Assembly: GCA_003224525.1 (NCBI GenBank)
Contig: QHZB01000177.1
Coordinates: 1-61,462, forward strand
Source: Acidobacteriota bacterium
GTDB taxonomy: Bacteria > Acidobacteriota > Terriglobia > Acidiferrales > UBA7541
Length of the DNA stretch: 61,462 nt
Direction of reading: 5' to 3'
The notes beneath the pieces were generated by a model, which saw nothing but the letters and a program-made list of their open reading frames with translations, was not told the DNA's origin and searched no databases. This document shows positions 1 to 8,362 of this stretch, in pieces. The position numbers were made by a program, and so were the translations under genes. Each line of letters starts with the position of its first letter. Position 1 is the first letter of the stretch.

Positions 1-2
1 CT

Positions 3-1391
3 TCCTCCGAACACGCCATGCCGGATTGGATTCGGCGCACCGCCTTGGGAGACATCTTGCAGGAAGATTTTTCCGAGCTTGCGGACGAGGCGCTGTATCG
101 CAATCTGGACCGGCTGCATCCGAACCGCGAAGCCATCGAGCGTGCGCTGGCGGAGAAGGAAAAGACGCTGTTCAACCTGGACGACACCGTCTATCTGTAT
201 GACTTGACGTCGACGTACTTCGAAGGGCAAGCCACGGCCAACCCGCAAGCCAAGCGAGGATACTCGCGGGACAAGCGTCCGGATTGCAAACAAGTGGTGG
301 TGGGATTGGTCGTGGATCGCGATGGCTTCCCCAAGGCCCACGAAATCTTCGACGGCAATACGCAAGACCGGCGCAGCCTGGATCAAATGCTGGATGCGCT
401 GGAGAAGCGGACGGGCAAAAAGCTTGGGGCCACGGTGATCGTGGATCGCGGGATGGCCTTTGAGGAAAACTTGGAGCAGATCCGCAAACGCCAGCTGCAT
501 TACCTGGTTGCGGGACGGCAATCGGAGAGAAACCAATGGCTCGAAGAGTTGGAGAACGACGATGGCTGGGAACAAGTCCACCGCACACCCTCACCGCGGA
601 ATCCGTTTCAGAAGAAGACCCGGGTGGAAATCAAACGCCAGCAGAAGGGCGACATCGTCTACCTGCTCTGCCGCAGCGAAGGCCGTGAAGAAAAGGACCG
701 GGCCATTCGAGAAAAGCAGGAAACGAAACTGCTCGCGGATCTGCATCGACTGCAGCAGCGCGTAGCCAAGGGCCGGCTGAAAAAGGAAAACAAAATCCAG
801 CGAGCGATCGGTCGACTGTTAGAACGCTATCCGCGCGTGGCGCGTTATTACGAGCTCTCTTATGACGCGGTCCAAAAGAATCTCTCGTGGAACGAACTTA
901 CCGATAAAAAGGCCACCGCTAAGAAACTCGACGGTAGCTATGTTCTCAAAACGGATCGGCAGGATCTGACCGCAGGTGAAATCTGGCGCACTTATATCCT
1001 GCTCACGCGGGTGGAGGATGCCTTCCGCGACATCAAGAGTCCGCTGATGGAGCGCCCGATTTTTCATCATCTGCAGAACCGCACCCAGACCCACATTTTT
1101 CTTTGCGTGCTGGCTTACCATCTGCTGGCCGCCATCGAGCACCGCTTCTTGCAGGCCGGCGTGCACTCCTCCTGGGGAACCATTCGCGATCAACTCCGAA
1201 CCCATCAGGTCATCAGCATTGTCCTGCCCGAAGATCACCAGGGCCGCGTACTGACCATCCGCAAAGCCACTACCCCTGAACCTGAGCACCGCCAAATTTA
1301 CGCCACGCTTGGCATTACCGCCGAGGTGATGCGGCCGCTCAAATCCTGGCAGGTCAGCGCAGGTAGTGACGAAAAAAACTCTAAGTCATAG
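3..1391 (+). mobile_element. IS1634/IS4-type DDE transposase, 5' end outside the window
   Basis: Catalyses cut-and-paste movement of its own insertion sequence. The reading frame is open to the left edge; the first in-window ATG (position 18) gives 457 residues, shorter than usual for this group, so the true N-terminus probably lies upstream. Counting from that Met, candidate catalytic residues are D62 (context YLYDLTSTYFEG), D143 (VIVDRGM) and E333 (RVEDAFRDIKS), the DDE pattern of IS4-like enzymes. The conserved end RPLKSW is present, so the 3' part looks intact. It lies convergent to the ABC operon that starts on the other side at 1528. I could not delimit the right terminal inverted repeat; the end of the element should lie in 1392-1527. 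Family call is from recognition of motifs, not from a search. Confidence 0.85.
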
Positions 1392-1527
1392 AAAACAAAG
1401 GATCCGACCCTGAAAACCGTGGAAGTTGGGCTAAGAGCGAGTGAGCGAGCGACTCCGTTTCACGATTCTTTGTGCTGGTTTCTGCTACGAGCGGGAGAAT
1501 CGAGACGCGCGACCGAAGGGGCGTGGC

Positions 1528-2352
1528 TCAGAGGGTCTGAAATCTTTCTTTCACTTCGCGGACAAATTCCAGGAACTTAGAGGAGTTCGTAATGCCGGGA
1601 TGCCAGCATAGGTCGCGCTCGATCAGGTCGTAAGTCTCTTGGATACGTGCGCCGGGGATAGTATTTCCGCTAGCATCGCGGTCGCGGCCCATGAGCCACA
1701 AGTGATCCGCCACCGTCGCCGCAGCGGTGACGTCGTGCGTCACGACGATAATGGTGTTCAGTTCGTCCAGGCAGGCAATCTCGTTGATTAACTCGCAGAC
1801 TTTGGCTTCCATGACCAAGTCGAGCCCAGAGAAAGGCTCGTCCATCAGCAAGAAATGCTCGCTGCAAAGAAGTTGCTGGGCGATGGCGATTCTCTGGCGC
1901 TGGCCGCCGGAAATCTGCGCGGGATAGAGCTGCGAGCACTCGATCATGTCCAGGCGCTTCAGGTACTTCAATACTTTTTCGTGGGCAGCGTCGCTGTTTT
2001 TTTCGATTTGCTTCGCGGCCAGGATCAAGTTGCTGAAAATCGTTCGATTTTCAAACAGCGGATAATTTTGCGCGACAACACCAACCATTCCGGCTTTGAC
2101 GGGAGTGAGCGTGGAATTGACCAACACCTGTCCCGAGGTGGGCTGATTCAGCCCCGCGATAATGCGAAAGAGCTGGGTCTTGCCGATGCCCGAGGGGCCG
2201 AGAAAGCCTACGACTTGGCCTTGCGTGCAGTCGGCGCGCACGATGTCGCGAATCTCCGCGTTGACATCGTGAAGAATGACTTTATCGTCGTAAGACAGAC
2301 TGACGTGGTCAATCTTGAGAAGCGTATCGGTGTATTTGCATTGTTCGGGCAA
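1528..2352 (-). CDS. ABC transporter ATP-binding protein (nitrate/sulfonate-type), last gene of five-gene operon
   Basis: Hydrolyses ATP to drive the permease encoded just upstream. All nucleotide-binding motifs are visible: Walker A GPSGIGKT (52-59), signature SGGQR (148-152), Walker B LLMDEP (168-173) with catalytic E172, and H-loop TH at 205-206. The subfamily resembles SsuB/TauB/NrtD ATPases, at 274 residues a normal length. The start is a TTG at 2352, chosen because GAGGA sits about 6 bases before it; no in-frame ATG precedes the conserved core. It is separated by 27 bases from the permease and is the last gene before the transposase. The C-terminal 40 residues after the usual ATPase end (ending FVREVKERFQTL) are a short extension of unknown role. 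ATPase assignment is firm; the transported compound is unknown. Confidence 0.9.
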   Translation of the reverse strand: MPEQCKYTDTLLKIDHVSLSYDDKVILHDVNAEIRDIVRADCTQGQVVGFLGPSGIGKTQLFRIIAGLNQPTSGQVLVNSTLTPVKAGMVGVVAQNYPLFENRTIFSNLILAAKQIEKNSDAAHEKVLKYLKRLDMIECSQLYPAQISGGQRQRIAIAQQLLCSEHFLLMDEPFSGLDLVMEAKVCELINEIACLDELNTIIVVTHDVTAAATVADHLWLMGRDRDASGNTIPGARIQETYDLIERDLCWHPGITNSSKFLEFVREVKERFQTL

Positions 2353-2379
2353 GCGTTATCCTCACAAATGCCGAAACCA

Positions 2380-3240
2380 CTACCTCTTTTCCAATTGCAA
2401 ATTCGCGTAGGGAAAGAGGAATTTTTTGGCCAAGCCCAACGCGTAGTCCTGAAACAAGCCGATCAGCAGGATGGCGATTTGAATCGCAAAGACGGCTTCG
2501 AGGCGGAAATGTTTGTTTTGATTGAGAAGCAACGCCCCGATGCCGCCCTCCGACCGCGAGATGCCCTCGACCATGGTGAGCATCATCCATCCCATCGCGG
2601 CATTCTGGCGCATGGCATCGAAAGCAGCATCCGCCCTGCCGAGCACGATAACTTCCCAAACCACGCGCCACTCGCCCATGCGCAGGGTGCGGGCCAGATC
2701 AAACTTCTCTTTTGGGACCTGGGCCACAACGTCGATCATGCTGGTAACAAAAAACACGGCGACCCCGAACACGAGGAGGCTTACTTTCAAGCGGTGGCCG
2801 CTGGCAAAAATGACAGTGAAGAAGAAGGTGAGTCCCACCATACCAAGAAACCTGCCCTTGGAAACCGCGTGTGCGATCGGCTGGAACACCGGAACAACCG
2901 TCAAATAGGCAAGCCCCAGTGAAATCACCGTCGCCCAGGCCATGGCTTGCACGTTCAAGAGGAAGCTGACAATCAGCTCCTGGCCCAAGCCCTCATTGTT
3001 CCAAAGGTCAACAAACGCGCGCCAAACATCCATTGGCTTCGGCAGGAATACATAGGTCGATGTCGCCCACACCAGCAGCAATACCGCGATCTGGAAGACG
3101 ATGATGAACCGGAACGCCGCTCTCGAAATCACCCGGTTCGGAGAAAACGCACTGAGTACGTCGTGCAGGAAGCCGATCCGTCCGCCGACTGCGGACGCAC
3201 TTGCAGCAATACTCCCGGCCGCCGGCTTCATGGTGGTCAC
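2380..3240 (-). CDS. ABC transporter inner-membrane permease (SsuC/TauC/NrtB-like)
   Basis: Integral membrane subunit that pairs with the ATPase encoded 27 bases downstream. About six hydrophobic segments are visible (first near residues 45-65, last near 252-270). An EAA-loop-like stretch ARTLRMGEWRVVWEVI lies in the second half, the site where the permease docks onto the ATPase, followed by a region resembling the GW..M...I segment of nitrate/sulfonate permeases. Length (286) is normal. The start is a GTG at 3240, 10 bases after the stop of the OmpA fusion gene. Odd point: the solute-binding partner encoded next door is tethered to an OmpA domain rather than being a free periplasmic protein, so this may not be a classical importer. 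Confidence 0.85.
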   Translation of the reverse strand: MTTMKPAAGSIAASASAVGGRIGFLHDVLSAFSPNRVISRAAFRFIIVFQIAVLLLVWATSTYVFLPKPMDVWRAFVDLWNNEGLGQELIVSFLLNVQAMAWATVISLGLAYLTVVPVFQPIAHAVSKGRFLGMVGLTFFFTVIFASGHRLKVSLLVFGVAVFFVTSMIDVVAQVPKEKFDLARTLRMGEWRVVWEVIVLGRADAAFDAMRQNAAMGWMMLTMVEGISRSEGGIGALLLNQNKHFRLEAVFAIQIAILLIGLFQDYALGLAKKFLFPYANLQLEKR

Positions 3241-3250
3241 CGAGGGTTAC

Positions 3251-5098
3251 CTATTCCTTGCCCGACAGAATGATTTCTACGCGCCGGTTCTTTGCTCTGC
3301 CTTCGGCTGTAGCGTTCGATGCCAGTGGCTTGGAGTCGCCATAGGCATGAATGCGGAAACGGCTGTCGGGGAAGTTCGCGGGAGCTTTTCTCTGTAGCCA
3401 ATCACGCACGGCCTGGGCGCGCCTCTCTGCCAAGTCCATGTTCCCTTCGCGAGTGCCGGTATTGTCGGTGTGCCCGTTCAAGGTGACGAACAAAGCGCCG
3501 GCAATCGCGAGGTCGTCTTTGATCTCATACATCTTGCGTTCACCGTCAGACGTGAAGGAAGCCTTGCCAGTGTCGAATTCGATGCTCCAGTCGCGCTTCG
3601 AAACGACGGTGCCAGTGTCCCCGCTTGAACTGAAGCTAGCGACGTCGGCTTCCGCGCCGGTCTGCGAGAGCATCGAAGAGGCGCCGAGAACATAGGAAGT
3701 GTCGAGAATCTCTTTCACGTCGGGAATCTTGTTGGCATCCTTGAAGAGTGCGGGGTATTGCTGCGTGGCGATATTTCCGAACACCGTGTAGGTGGAGCGA
3801 AAGTTGTTGTTGGCACCGGGCTGCAAACCAAACAAAAGCAGATTGTCGTTCAGATTGTTGACCGCGGAGCCACCGAGCTCCACCATGTTTCCGGTTTTGT
3901 CCTGCTCGCGAGTTCCCTGGTAGTACTTCAGCCAATACTCGCCGTTCTGCTCGTTGTAGACCTTTGCGCTAATTGCTGCTGCGCGTTTCAGAGCTTCCGG
4001 ATAAGCCTTCAGTTGATCCGCAGCTTCGAAACTCGCCGCCAGCATTCCCTGAACTTCGTTTCGATGGTCTTGATTAAACTTCTTGATGCCAATAATGACG
4101 TCGGGCATCTGCGAGCGGTACTGCTTCGAAGAGACGATGGAGACAAGCCCGCCACGCCCATGGGCCACGTTTACGTCGCCCGGCGTCCAAGTGACCACGC
4201 CGTTGACACAGACGTTTTTTGATTCTCCGGTCAGCCGACCATCGTGCACCACTTTGCGGTCTTCGCAGGTATTCGCGTTGTAGATTTCCGCGGCCTTGAT
4301 GTAGTCCGGCGCATTGACCCAATTGAGAGCCTCGGGATCCCATGTTTTTTCGTCTGGATTGTTCTTGATCTGGTTGTCCGCGGCCCACTTCATGGCGATA
4401 TTCCAATCGCCGTCGCGAAGGACTCCAGCAACCAGGCCGCCCTTGGCGGCCTGCGCGTCCGACTTCCATTCTGGTGGACCCATCAGCTTGTCTTCTCCGC
4501 GAGAATATCCCGTAGAGCCGATGACCTGCGCGAGGTATTCACCAGCGCCGTTGTCCAGCTTCTTGAGCTGCGGATTGACAGCGGCAAAAAACTGGCCGGA
4601 GCCGTCGCCCATAATCAGGACGTAATTCGCCCCTGCGGAACACTGGCTTGCGCCGTCGTGGAGCTCCTTGGCGCAGGCAATCAGGTCGTTCTGCATCTGG
4701 CTGGTGTCATCCTGACGGAGTAACTTCACGTTTGCGCCATGCTTCTCCATCAAACTGTTACGCGTGGTGTCCGGGCCTCCATTGGCGTAGATATAGTTCA
4801 TCTGGGCGTTCCAGGCCCATATTTCAGTGCGAATCAACGGCGCTTTCACTGACGCCGCAGTTGCTTCTGGGTACGGCGCTGGCTCGACGTTGGCCACAAC
4901 CGCTTCCTTCAAGTCCGGCAGAGCGGCCTTTGAGGGAATGAGGGCCTTGGCAATGCCCGGGGCGGGAATCCACCCGCGGCTAACCGCCGTGCGGAAACCG
5001 AAGAACAGAACCGCGCCGATCATCAGGAGCAGAATAATTTTTGCTCCCGGCTTCAGCCGGTGCCCTGTGGGTGGTGTTGAGATTTTATCGTTAAACAT
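3251..5098 (-). CDS. Membrane-anchored solute-binding-like protein fused to C-terminal OmpA peptidoglycan-binding domain
   Basis: Residues 1-20 are polar, then one hydrophobic anchor (about 20-37, with IILLLMIGAVLFFGF) puts the rest in the periplasm. The central part (about 90-470) resembles type II periplasmic-binding folds of nitrate/phosphate/taurine ABC systems. After a Ser/Thr-rich linker, residues about 505-615 form an OmpA/MotB domain: LNGHTDNTGTREGN, LAERRAQAVRDWL and the final GRAKNRRVEI carry the peptidoglycan-binding Asp and Arg. The start has GGAGGAAAG upstream at good distance. It lies between the coiled-coil membrane protein gene and the permease gene, so the product probably links the transporter to the cell wall. 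The fusion is unusual; the ligand is unknown. The OmpA domain is certain, the binding-protein domain likely. Confidence 0.82.
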   Translation of the reverse strand: MFNDKISTPPTGHRLKPGAKIILLLMIGAVLFFGFRTAVSRGWIPAPGIAKALIPSKAALPDLKEAVVANVEPAPYPEATAASVKAPLIRTEIWAWNAQMNYIYANGGPDTTRNSLMEKHGANVKLLRQDDTSQMQNDLIACAKELHDGASQCSAGANYVLIMGDGSGQFFAAVNPQLKKLDNGAGEYLAQVIGSTGYSRGEDKLMGPPEWKSDAQAAKGGLVAGVLRDGDWNIAMKWAADNQIKNNPDEKTWDPEALNWVNAPDYIKAAEIYNANTCEDRKVVHDGRLTGESKNVCVNGVVTWTPGDVNVAHGRGGLVSIVSSKQYRSQMPDVIIGIKKFNQDHRNEVQGMLAASFEAADQLKAYPEALKRAAAISAKVYNEQNGEYWLKYYQGTREQDKTGNMVELGGSAVNNLNDNLLLFGLQPGANNNFRSTYTVFGNIATQQYPALFKDANKIPDVKEILDTSYVLGASSMLSQTGAEADVASFSSSGDTGTVVSKRDWSIEFDTGKASFTSDGERKMYEIKDDLAIAGALFVTLNGHTDNTGTREGNMDLAERRAQAVRDWLQRKAPANFPDSRFRIHAYGDSKPLASNATAEGRAKNRRVEIILSGKE

Positions 5099-5122
5099 TT
5101 GGCTCTTTCCTCCGCCGACGAG

Positions 5123-6154
5123 CTACTTGATCAAATCTCTGTAATCGTCTTTTTTGTTCGCAGGCACGGCCGAAGACTGGTCCGGTACGCCGCCCGGCAC
5201 CGCGGTTACCGAAGCAGGCAAAAGCTTTTGCTGAAACTCCGACAATTGCTTGACGGCTTCGTCGTTGATGGCCCCGGTTTCCAGATCCATGTTGGTCATC
5301 AACTTATTGGCAAGACGATTGAAATCTTCCATCTCTCCCAGCATCTGCCCAGCATCATCCGCCAAATACTCCAGCGTCTGGTCGTAAATCTGGTTGGCCA
5401 CTGGATCGCCGCGAAAGATCTTCTTCGCCGCCTGGAACACGGAATAAGCCTTTTTCAGCGCCTTCCGTCGCATCTCTTCTTCGCTGACGCGGTTCTCTTT
5501 GTCGGTCACCTGGAACTCTGCCGTAGCCCTCCAGCGGATGAGCTGGTCATAGAGAATCTTTAGCTTGTCGCGCAGATCCGTGAGCGACTTGTTGATATTG
5601 ATCAAGCTCGCGGCATGCCGTTGGTTGGTGACCTTGGCAGACATGTACTGCTGCTGATCGAGGGAGGTCAGCCCGCCGGCGGCCATCTTCTTGTCGGCCT
5701 GGTTGGCCAGCGCCATGCTGTGCTCGGCGTCTTTTTGGTTCGTGTCGATCTGGTTCTGGAGCGTGCGGATAGAGCCATTCAGGTTTCCGAGCTGCTCGTC
5801 CATGATTGCGAGATTCTTTTTCATCTCCCCGATGTAGTTCTTGAGGATGCCGATGGGGTCCAATTCAATGAACAAGCCCGTCAGATACCGCATAACGCTT
5901 TGGAACATGAGCTTCGCCAACGTTCGGACGCGCTTGTCCGTGACGATGAAAAGGAACACCAAAATCGCCGCGATCAAAACGGCAAGGTGCAAAGTATCGC
6001 TGGCCGCCGCGATCAAGAACGGTAGGATCTGTACGAAGCCATATGCTACCGCGATGCCGCCGAGGACCAGCACGACTTTTCCGACTGTTCCTTCCGGCCG
6101 CTGCCAGAAATTCTTCAAGCCCTGCATTACTGGGGAATTTGGAGTGCTTGCCAT
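5123..6154 (-). CDS. Two-TM membrane protein with long PspA/ESCRT-III-like coiled coil
   Basis: No exact family recognised. Residues about 24-49 and 54-72 are two hydrophobic segments (VVLVLGGIAVAYGFV; LHLAVLIAAILVFLFIV). The remainder is almost wholly helical and charged, with a long hairpin of coiled coil (about 105-220) and a second helical block (about 225-310). The topology, the start of the helical part (LDPIGILKNYIGEM) and the amphipathic block EEEMRRKALKKAYSVFQAAKK recall PspA/Vipp1 membrane-remodelling proteins, but with transmembrane helices in place of the amphipathic helix. The tail is Pro/Ser-rich and ends DDYRDLIK. ATG is preceded by GGGAGA. It lies 9 bases from the coiled-coil gene upstream and 24 bases from the OmpA fusion gene. 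The PspA comparison is inference from sequence pattern. Confidence 0.75.
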   Translation of the reverse strand: MASTPNSPVMQGLKNFWQRPEGTVGKVVLVLGGIAVAYGFVQILPFLIAAASDTLHLAVLIAAILVFLFIVTDKRVRTLAKLMFQSVMRYLTGLFIELDPIGILKNYIGEMKKNLAIMDEQLGNLNGSIRTLQNQIDTNQKDAEHSMALANQADKKMAAGGLTSLDQQQYMSAKVTNQRHAASLININKSLTDLRDKLKILYDQLIRWRATAEFQVTDKENRVSEEEMRRKALKKAYSVFQAAKKIFRGDPVANQIYDQTLEYLADDAGQMLGEMEDFNRLANKLMTNMDLETGAINDEAVKQLSEFQQKLLPASVTAVPGGVPDQSSAVPANKKDDYRDLIK

Positions 6155-6163
6155 GGTGTCTCC

Positions 6164-6790
6164 CTATCCCAGAATCGTTTCAAATTCCTTGCGCTGTTGC
6201 TGAATCTCGGCCCGCCGCCGTTCCAGCGCCGCCGCAAAATTGCTCTTCGCTTCTTGCAACTTCGAACGCGACACTTCCGTCTGCGATTGCATGGACTTCA
6301 CCTGTTGTTGCAGGTCGGCAATTTCTTTCTGTTTTTGCTGAATGGCTTCATTGAGGTCACTGATTTGGGCAATCTTGGCATCGACTTCCGTTCGTGACAC
6401 TTCGTCGGTTTGCTTGTTGAACGTGCTCGCTGAAGAATTCAGAACATTCTGTAAAGCGTCAAAGCCTTTCAGGATCGCGTCTTTCGTCAGGCCACCCTGC
6501 GATTGGGCTGTGGCCAGAGCGGCCTTGTACCTCAATGCTTTATCCGTGATGACGGAGGTCAGCGGCGCAGCAAAAGCTTCGATCTTGGCCAGCTCCGGAA
6601 CCGCAGAGAGGTCCGTCTGCTTGGCCAGCCGCGTGTAGAACTGGTTGTCGCGCGTCCCCTTGGGGGAATATGCAGGAGCTGCTGACACTAGCGGTCGCAC
6701 CGCCCCCGAGGTGGGCGCCGGCTGGGCGGGCTGCTGTGCCAGCGTTTCCTCTTCAAAAATGGCCTTCTTGATCAGGTCCATGAAGGGCAT
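6164..6790 (-). CDS. Coiled-coil protein, first gene of the five-gene operon; function unknown
   Basis: I do not recognise a family. The 208-residue product is soluble, with no signal peptide or membrane segment. An N-terminal helix (DLIKKAIFEEE) is followed by a Pro/Ala-rich linker (about 18-45), a helical middle, and a strong coiled coil from about 135 to 205 rich in Gln, Glu and Lys (heptad-like AIQQKQKEIADLQQQVKSM). It may be the cytoplasmic partner of the coiled-coil membrane protein encoded 9 bases downstream. Start: ATG at 6790 with AGGACGT upstream; a second ATG nine bases further in is possible. It heads the operon, which is transcribed away from the CII-like regulator. Confidence 0.7.
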   Translation of the reverse strand: MPFMDLIKKAIFEEETLAQQPAQPAPTSGAVRPLVSAAPAYSPKGTRDNQFYTRLAKQTDLSAVPELAKIEAFAAPLTSVITDKALRYKAALATAQSQGGLTKDAILKGFDALQNVLNSSASTFNKQTDEVSRTEVDAKIAQISDLNEAIQQKQKEIADLQQQVKSMQSQTEVSRSKLQEAKSNFAAALERRRAEIQQQRKEFETILG

Positions 6791-7106
6791 AGGTCACGTC
6801 CTAACTTCTTCAGTCCTGCTCGCGCTGCCGAGAAGCACACCACGTCACCATTCCGAGGCCCAGCACGACCGGACTTACAGTACCAAATCGGTCCACTATC
6901 CGCCCGCATTTGTATCCTATCGATAAGAGAACCCTTGCGTTTTACATGGGATACGCGGCCATCGTAGACTGTGCCAGCCCGCTTTTCAATAAGGAAATTG
7001 TCACCGTATCGCATCTAATAAACTGGCAATCTCTCCCTGCCTTGATGACCCTAGTAAACCGCCTATAGGAAAAACGTGCAATTCAGTTACAATGCACACT
7101 TTCACC
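6791..7106. other. Intergenic region between the operon and the divergent regulator
   Basis: Somewhat more AT-rich than its surroundings and without a convincing gene; small open frames here are not conserved-looking. It must contain the 5' leader and promoter of the minus-strand operon, but I cannot place a clear -35/-10 pair. On the plus strand TACAAT at 7088-7093 is a possible -10 for the regulator gene, without a good -35. Confidence 0.5.
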
Positions 7107-7131
7107 GTTCAAAATGATGCCTTTTTTGAAC
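7107..7131. promoter_or_regulatory. Perfect 8-bp inverted repeat, probable operator of the CII-like regulator
   Basis: GTTCAAAA at 7107-7114 and TTTTGAAC at 7124-7131 are exact reverse complements separated by 9 bases, giving a centre-to-centre distance of 17 bases. This suits a dimeric HTH protein reading two major grooves nearly two turns apart. The repeat lies 29 bases before the start of the 154-residue regulator gene and about 315 bases before the divergent operon. It could alternatively form an RNA hairpin, but no U-tract follows. Confidence 0.55.
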
Positions 7132-7159
7132 TGACGGACTCACGATAAAGGAACTAACG

Positions 7160-7624
7160 GTGGCCGCAAAGACGCTACCCAACGTACTGAGCCAGATTGT
7201 GGAGGCAAGGGCCGAGTACGACACTCGGCTGTTGGCGCAGCAGGTTGGAACGAATTATCGCTCCTTGATGTATTGGCTCAGAGGGGACCGCCCCATCCCC
7301 GCGGAACTGCTGCCAAAGATCTGCGTGCTTTTGAAGAATTTCGAACCCCTGGATATTCTCGAGTCGCAAGCAGGAAGAGTGGCTTTCAAGATCCCCGATC
7401 CACAGCAAACCTCGGAAAAAGAGTTCCAGGTTATTTCCAATCTCATGAAGGACGTGGGTTCGGCGCTGGAGAGCATTGCAAGCACTCTGGCGGACGGGGT
7501 CGTGGAAGAAAATGAATTGAACGCAACGATCCCGAAGCTGGAAGCCGTGATTCGGGAATGCGCATCTGTCAGATACTTGCTGGAGACTCTCTGCAAGAAC
7601 ACAAAGAAAAGGGCAAAGAAGTAG
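7160..7624 (+). CDS. CII/XRE-like helix-turn-helix regulator
   Basis: A 154-residue DNA-binding protein resembling phage CII-type or XRE-like regulators. The N-terminal part (about 18-45) reads as a helix-turn-helix: RLLAQQVGTNYRSLMYWLRG, with the recognition helix around NYRSLMYWL. A linker follows, then a helical C-terminal domain (about 95-145) with acidic and Leu-rich helices, probably for oligomerisation. The tail is Lys-rich. The start is GTG at 7160 after AAGGAA. It is divergent from the five-gene operon and has an inverted repeat just upstream, so it may regulate itself and perhaps the operon. Phage-type ancestry would fit the mobile character of the region. Target genes are inference. 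Confidence 0.65.
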   Translation: MAAKTLPNVLSQIVEARAEYDTRLLAQQVGTNYRSLMYWLRGDRPIPAELLPKICVLLKNFEPLDILESQAGRVAFKIPDPQQTSEKEFQVISNLMKDVGSALESIASTLADGVVEENELNATIPKLEAVIRECASVRYLLETLCKNTKKRAKK

Positions 7625-7840
7625 CATGCTGGCGTTTCATGATCAAGTGTGGGATTTGGGCAAGATCCATGTGCGGAACGATTGAACAACTCAGAATCAC
7701 TGGTCGCTAAGATCAGTGTCACATTCAGTCGTCACGACTTTGTCACAATGAATTGTTACCGCTTGTCACAGTGTTGGTTAGCAGTACTGGGGAAGCTGTG
7801 TGTACTGTTCAGGCTGGTTCGTGAGCTTCGGCAGGCGTTG

Positions 7841-8035
7841 TCAGTGGCTCGCTTTTGGCACTTCGGTGCCTCGGTTGAGGATTTCCAGGTAGCGATGATA
7901 CGTAAAGAGGCGATGGCGCTGTTTGCCGGTAGTCTCCCGGACCATGCCGAGGTTCACCATGTGCTGCAAAGCCTTCGCCACAGTGGGCGCAGAGAAAGAG
8001 AAGCTACAAGCGAGGATCGACCGGCTCACTCTCAA
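7841..8035 (-). pseudogene. Fragment of a Fic-family protein (C-terminal winged helix only)
   Basis: Residues read from about 7990 down to 7850 (SAPTVAKALQHMVNLGMV, then RETTGKQRHRLFTYHRYLEIL) match the C-terminal winged-helix region of Fic AMP-transferases. Nothing upstream encodes the Fic core motif HPFxxGNGR; upstream sequence in all three frames is unrelated or interrupted. I therefore read it as a decayed remnant rather than a small gene. It lies between the CII-like regulator and glnD, at the edge of the accessory region. Confidence 0.55.
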
Positions 8036-8362
8036 GGGCCAGGACGCCGAAGTCGCATTCGAGGATGCGCCGAAGCGGTTCTTGGCGAACGAATCGCTCC
8101 AAAGCTTCGTGGATCGTCGGAAAAAGAGCTGAGAACCACGGAGGTGAACAATCCATCGTCCGCAGTGGCGTCTTTAACCGCAGCGCTTTCTGTTAGACTC
8201 ACAACCTCGATGAGCCATTCGGGGGAACAGCCGGTTCGATCACCGCCACGCCCACCCTTTCTCACTTTCAAAGCTGCCGCAAATCCTCCAAGTCTGGCCT
8301 CCCCACCGCACCGCCGTTTTCCCTTACTGCTTCTCTTAGCGACTTGACTTCCGGAGAGTGGG
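8036..8362. other. Intergenic stretch, no supported gene
   Basis: Between the fic remnant and the end of glnD. Short overlapping open frames occur on both strands but none has a recognisable domain or ribosome-binding site. The first 100 bases may be further decayed fic sequence. No clear terminator for glnD was found. Confidence 0.4.

Noticed and set aside
819-1295. Open frame on the minus strand inside the transposase gene
   Set aside because: It is the shadow of the plus-strand transposase with clear DDE motifs; no domain is seen in the antisense frame.
7923-8132. 69-codon plus-strand frame near the fic remnant
   Set aside because: Part looks helical, but it overlaps the antisense fic winged-helix fragment and has no ribosome-binding site.
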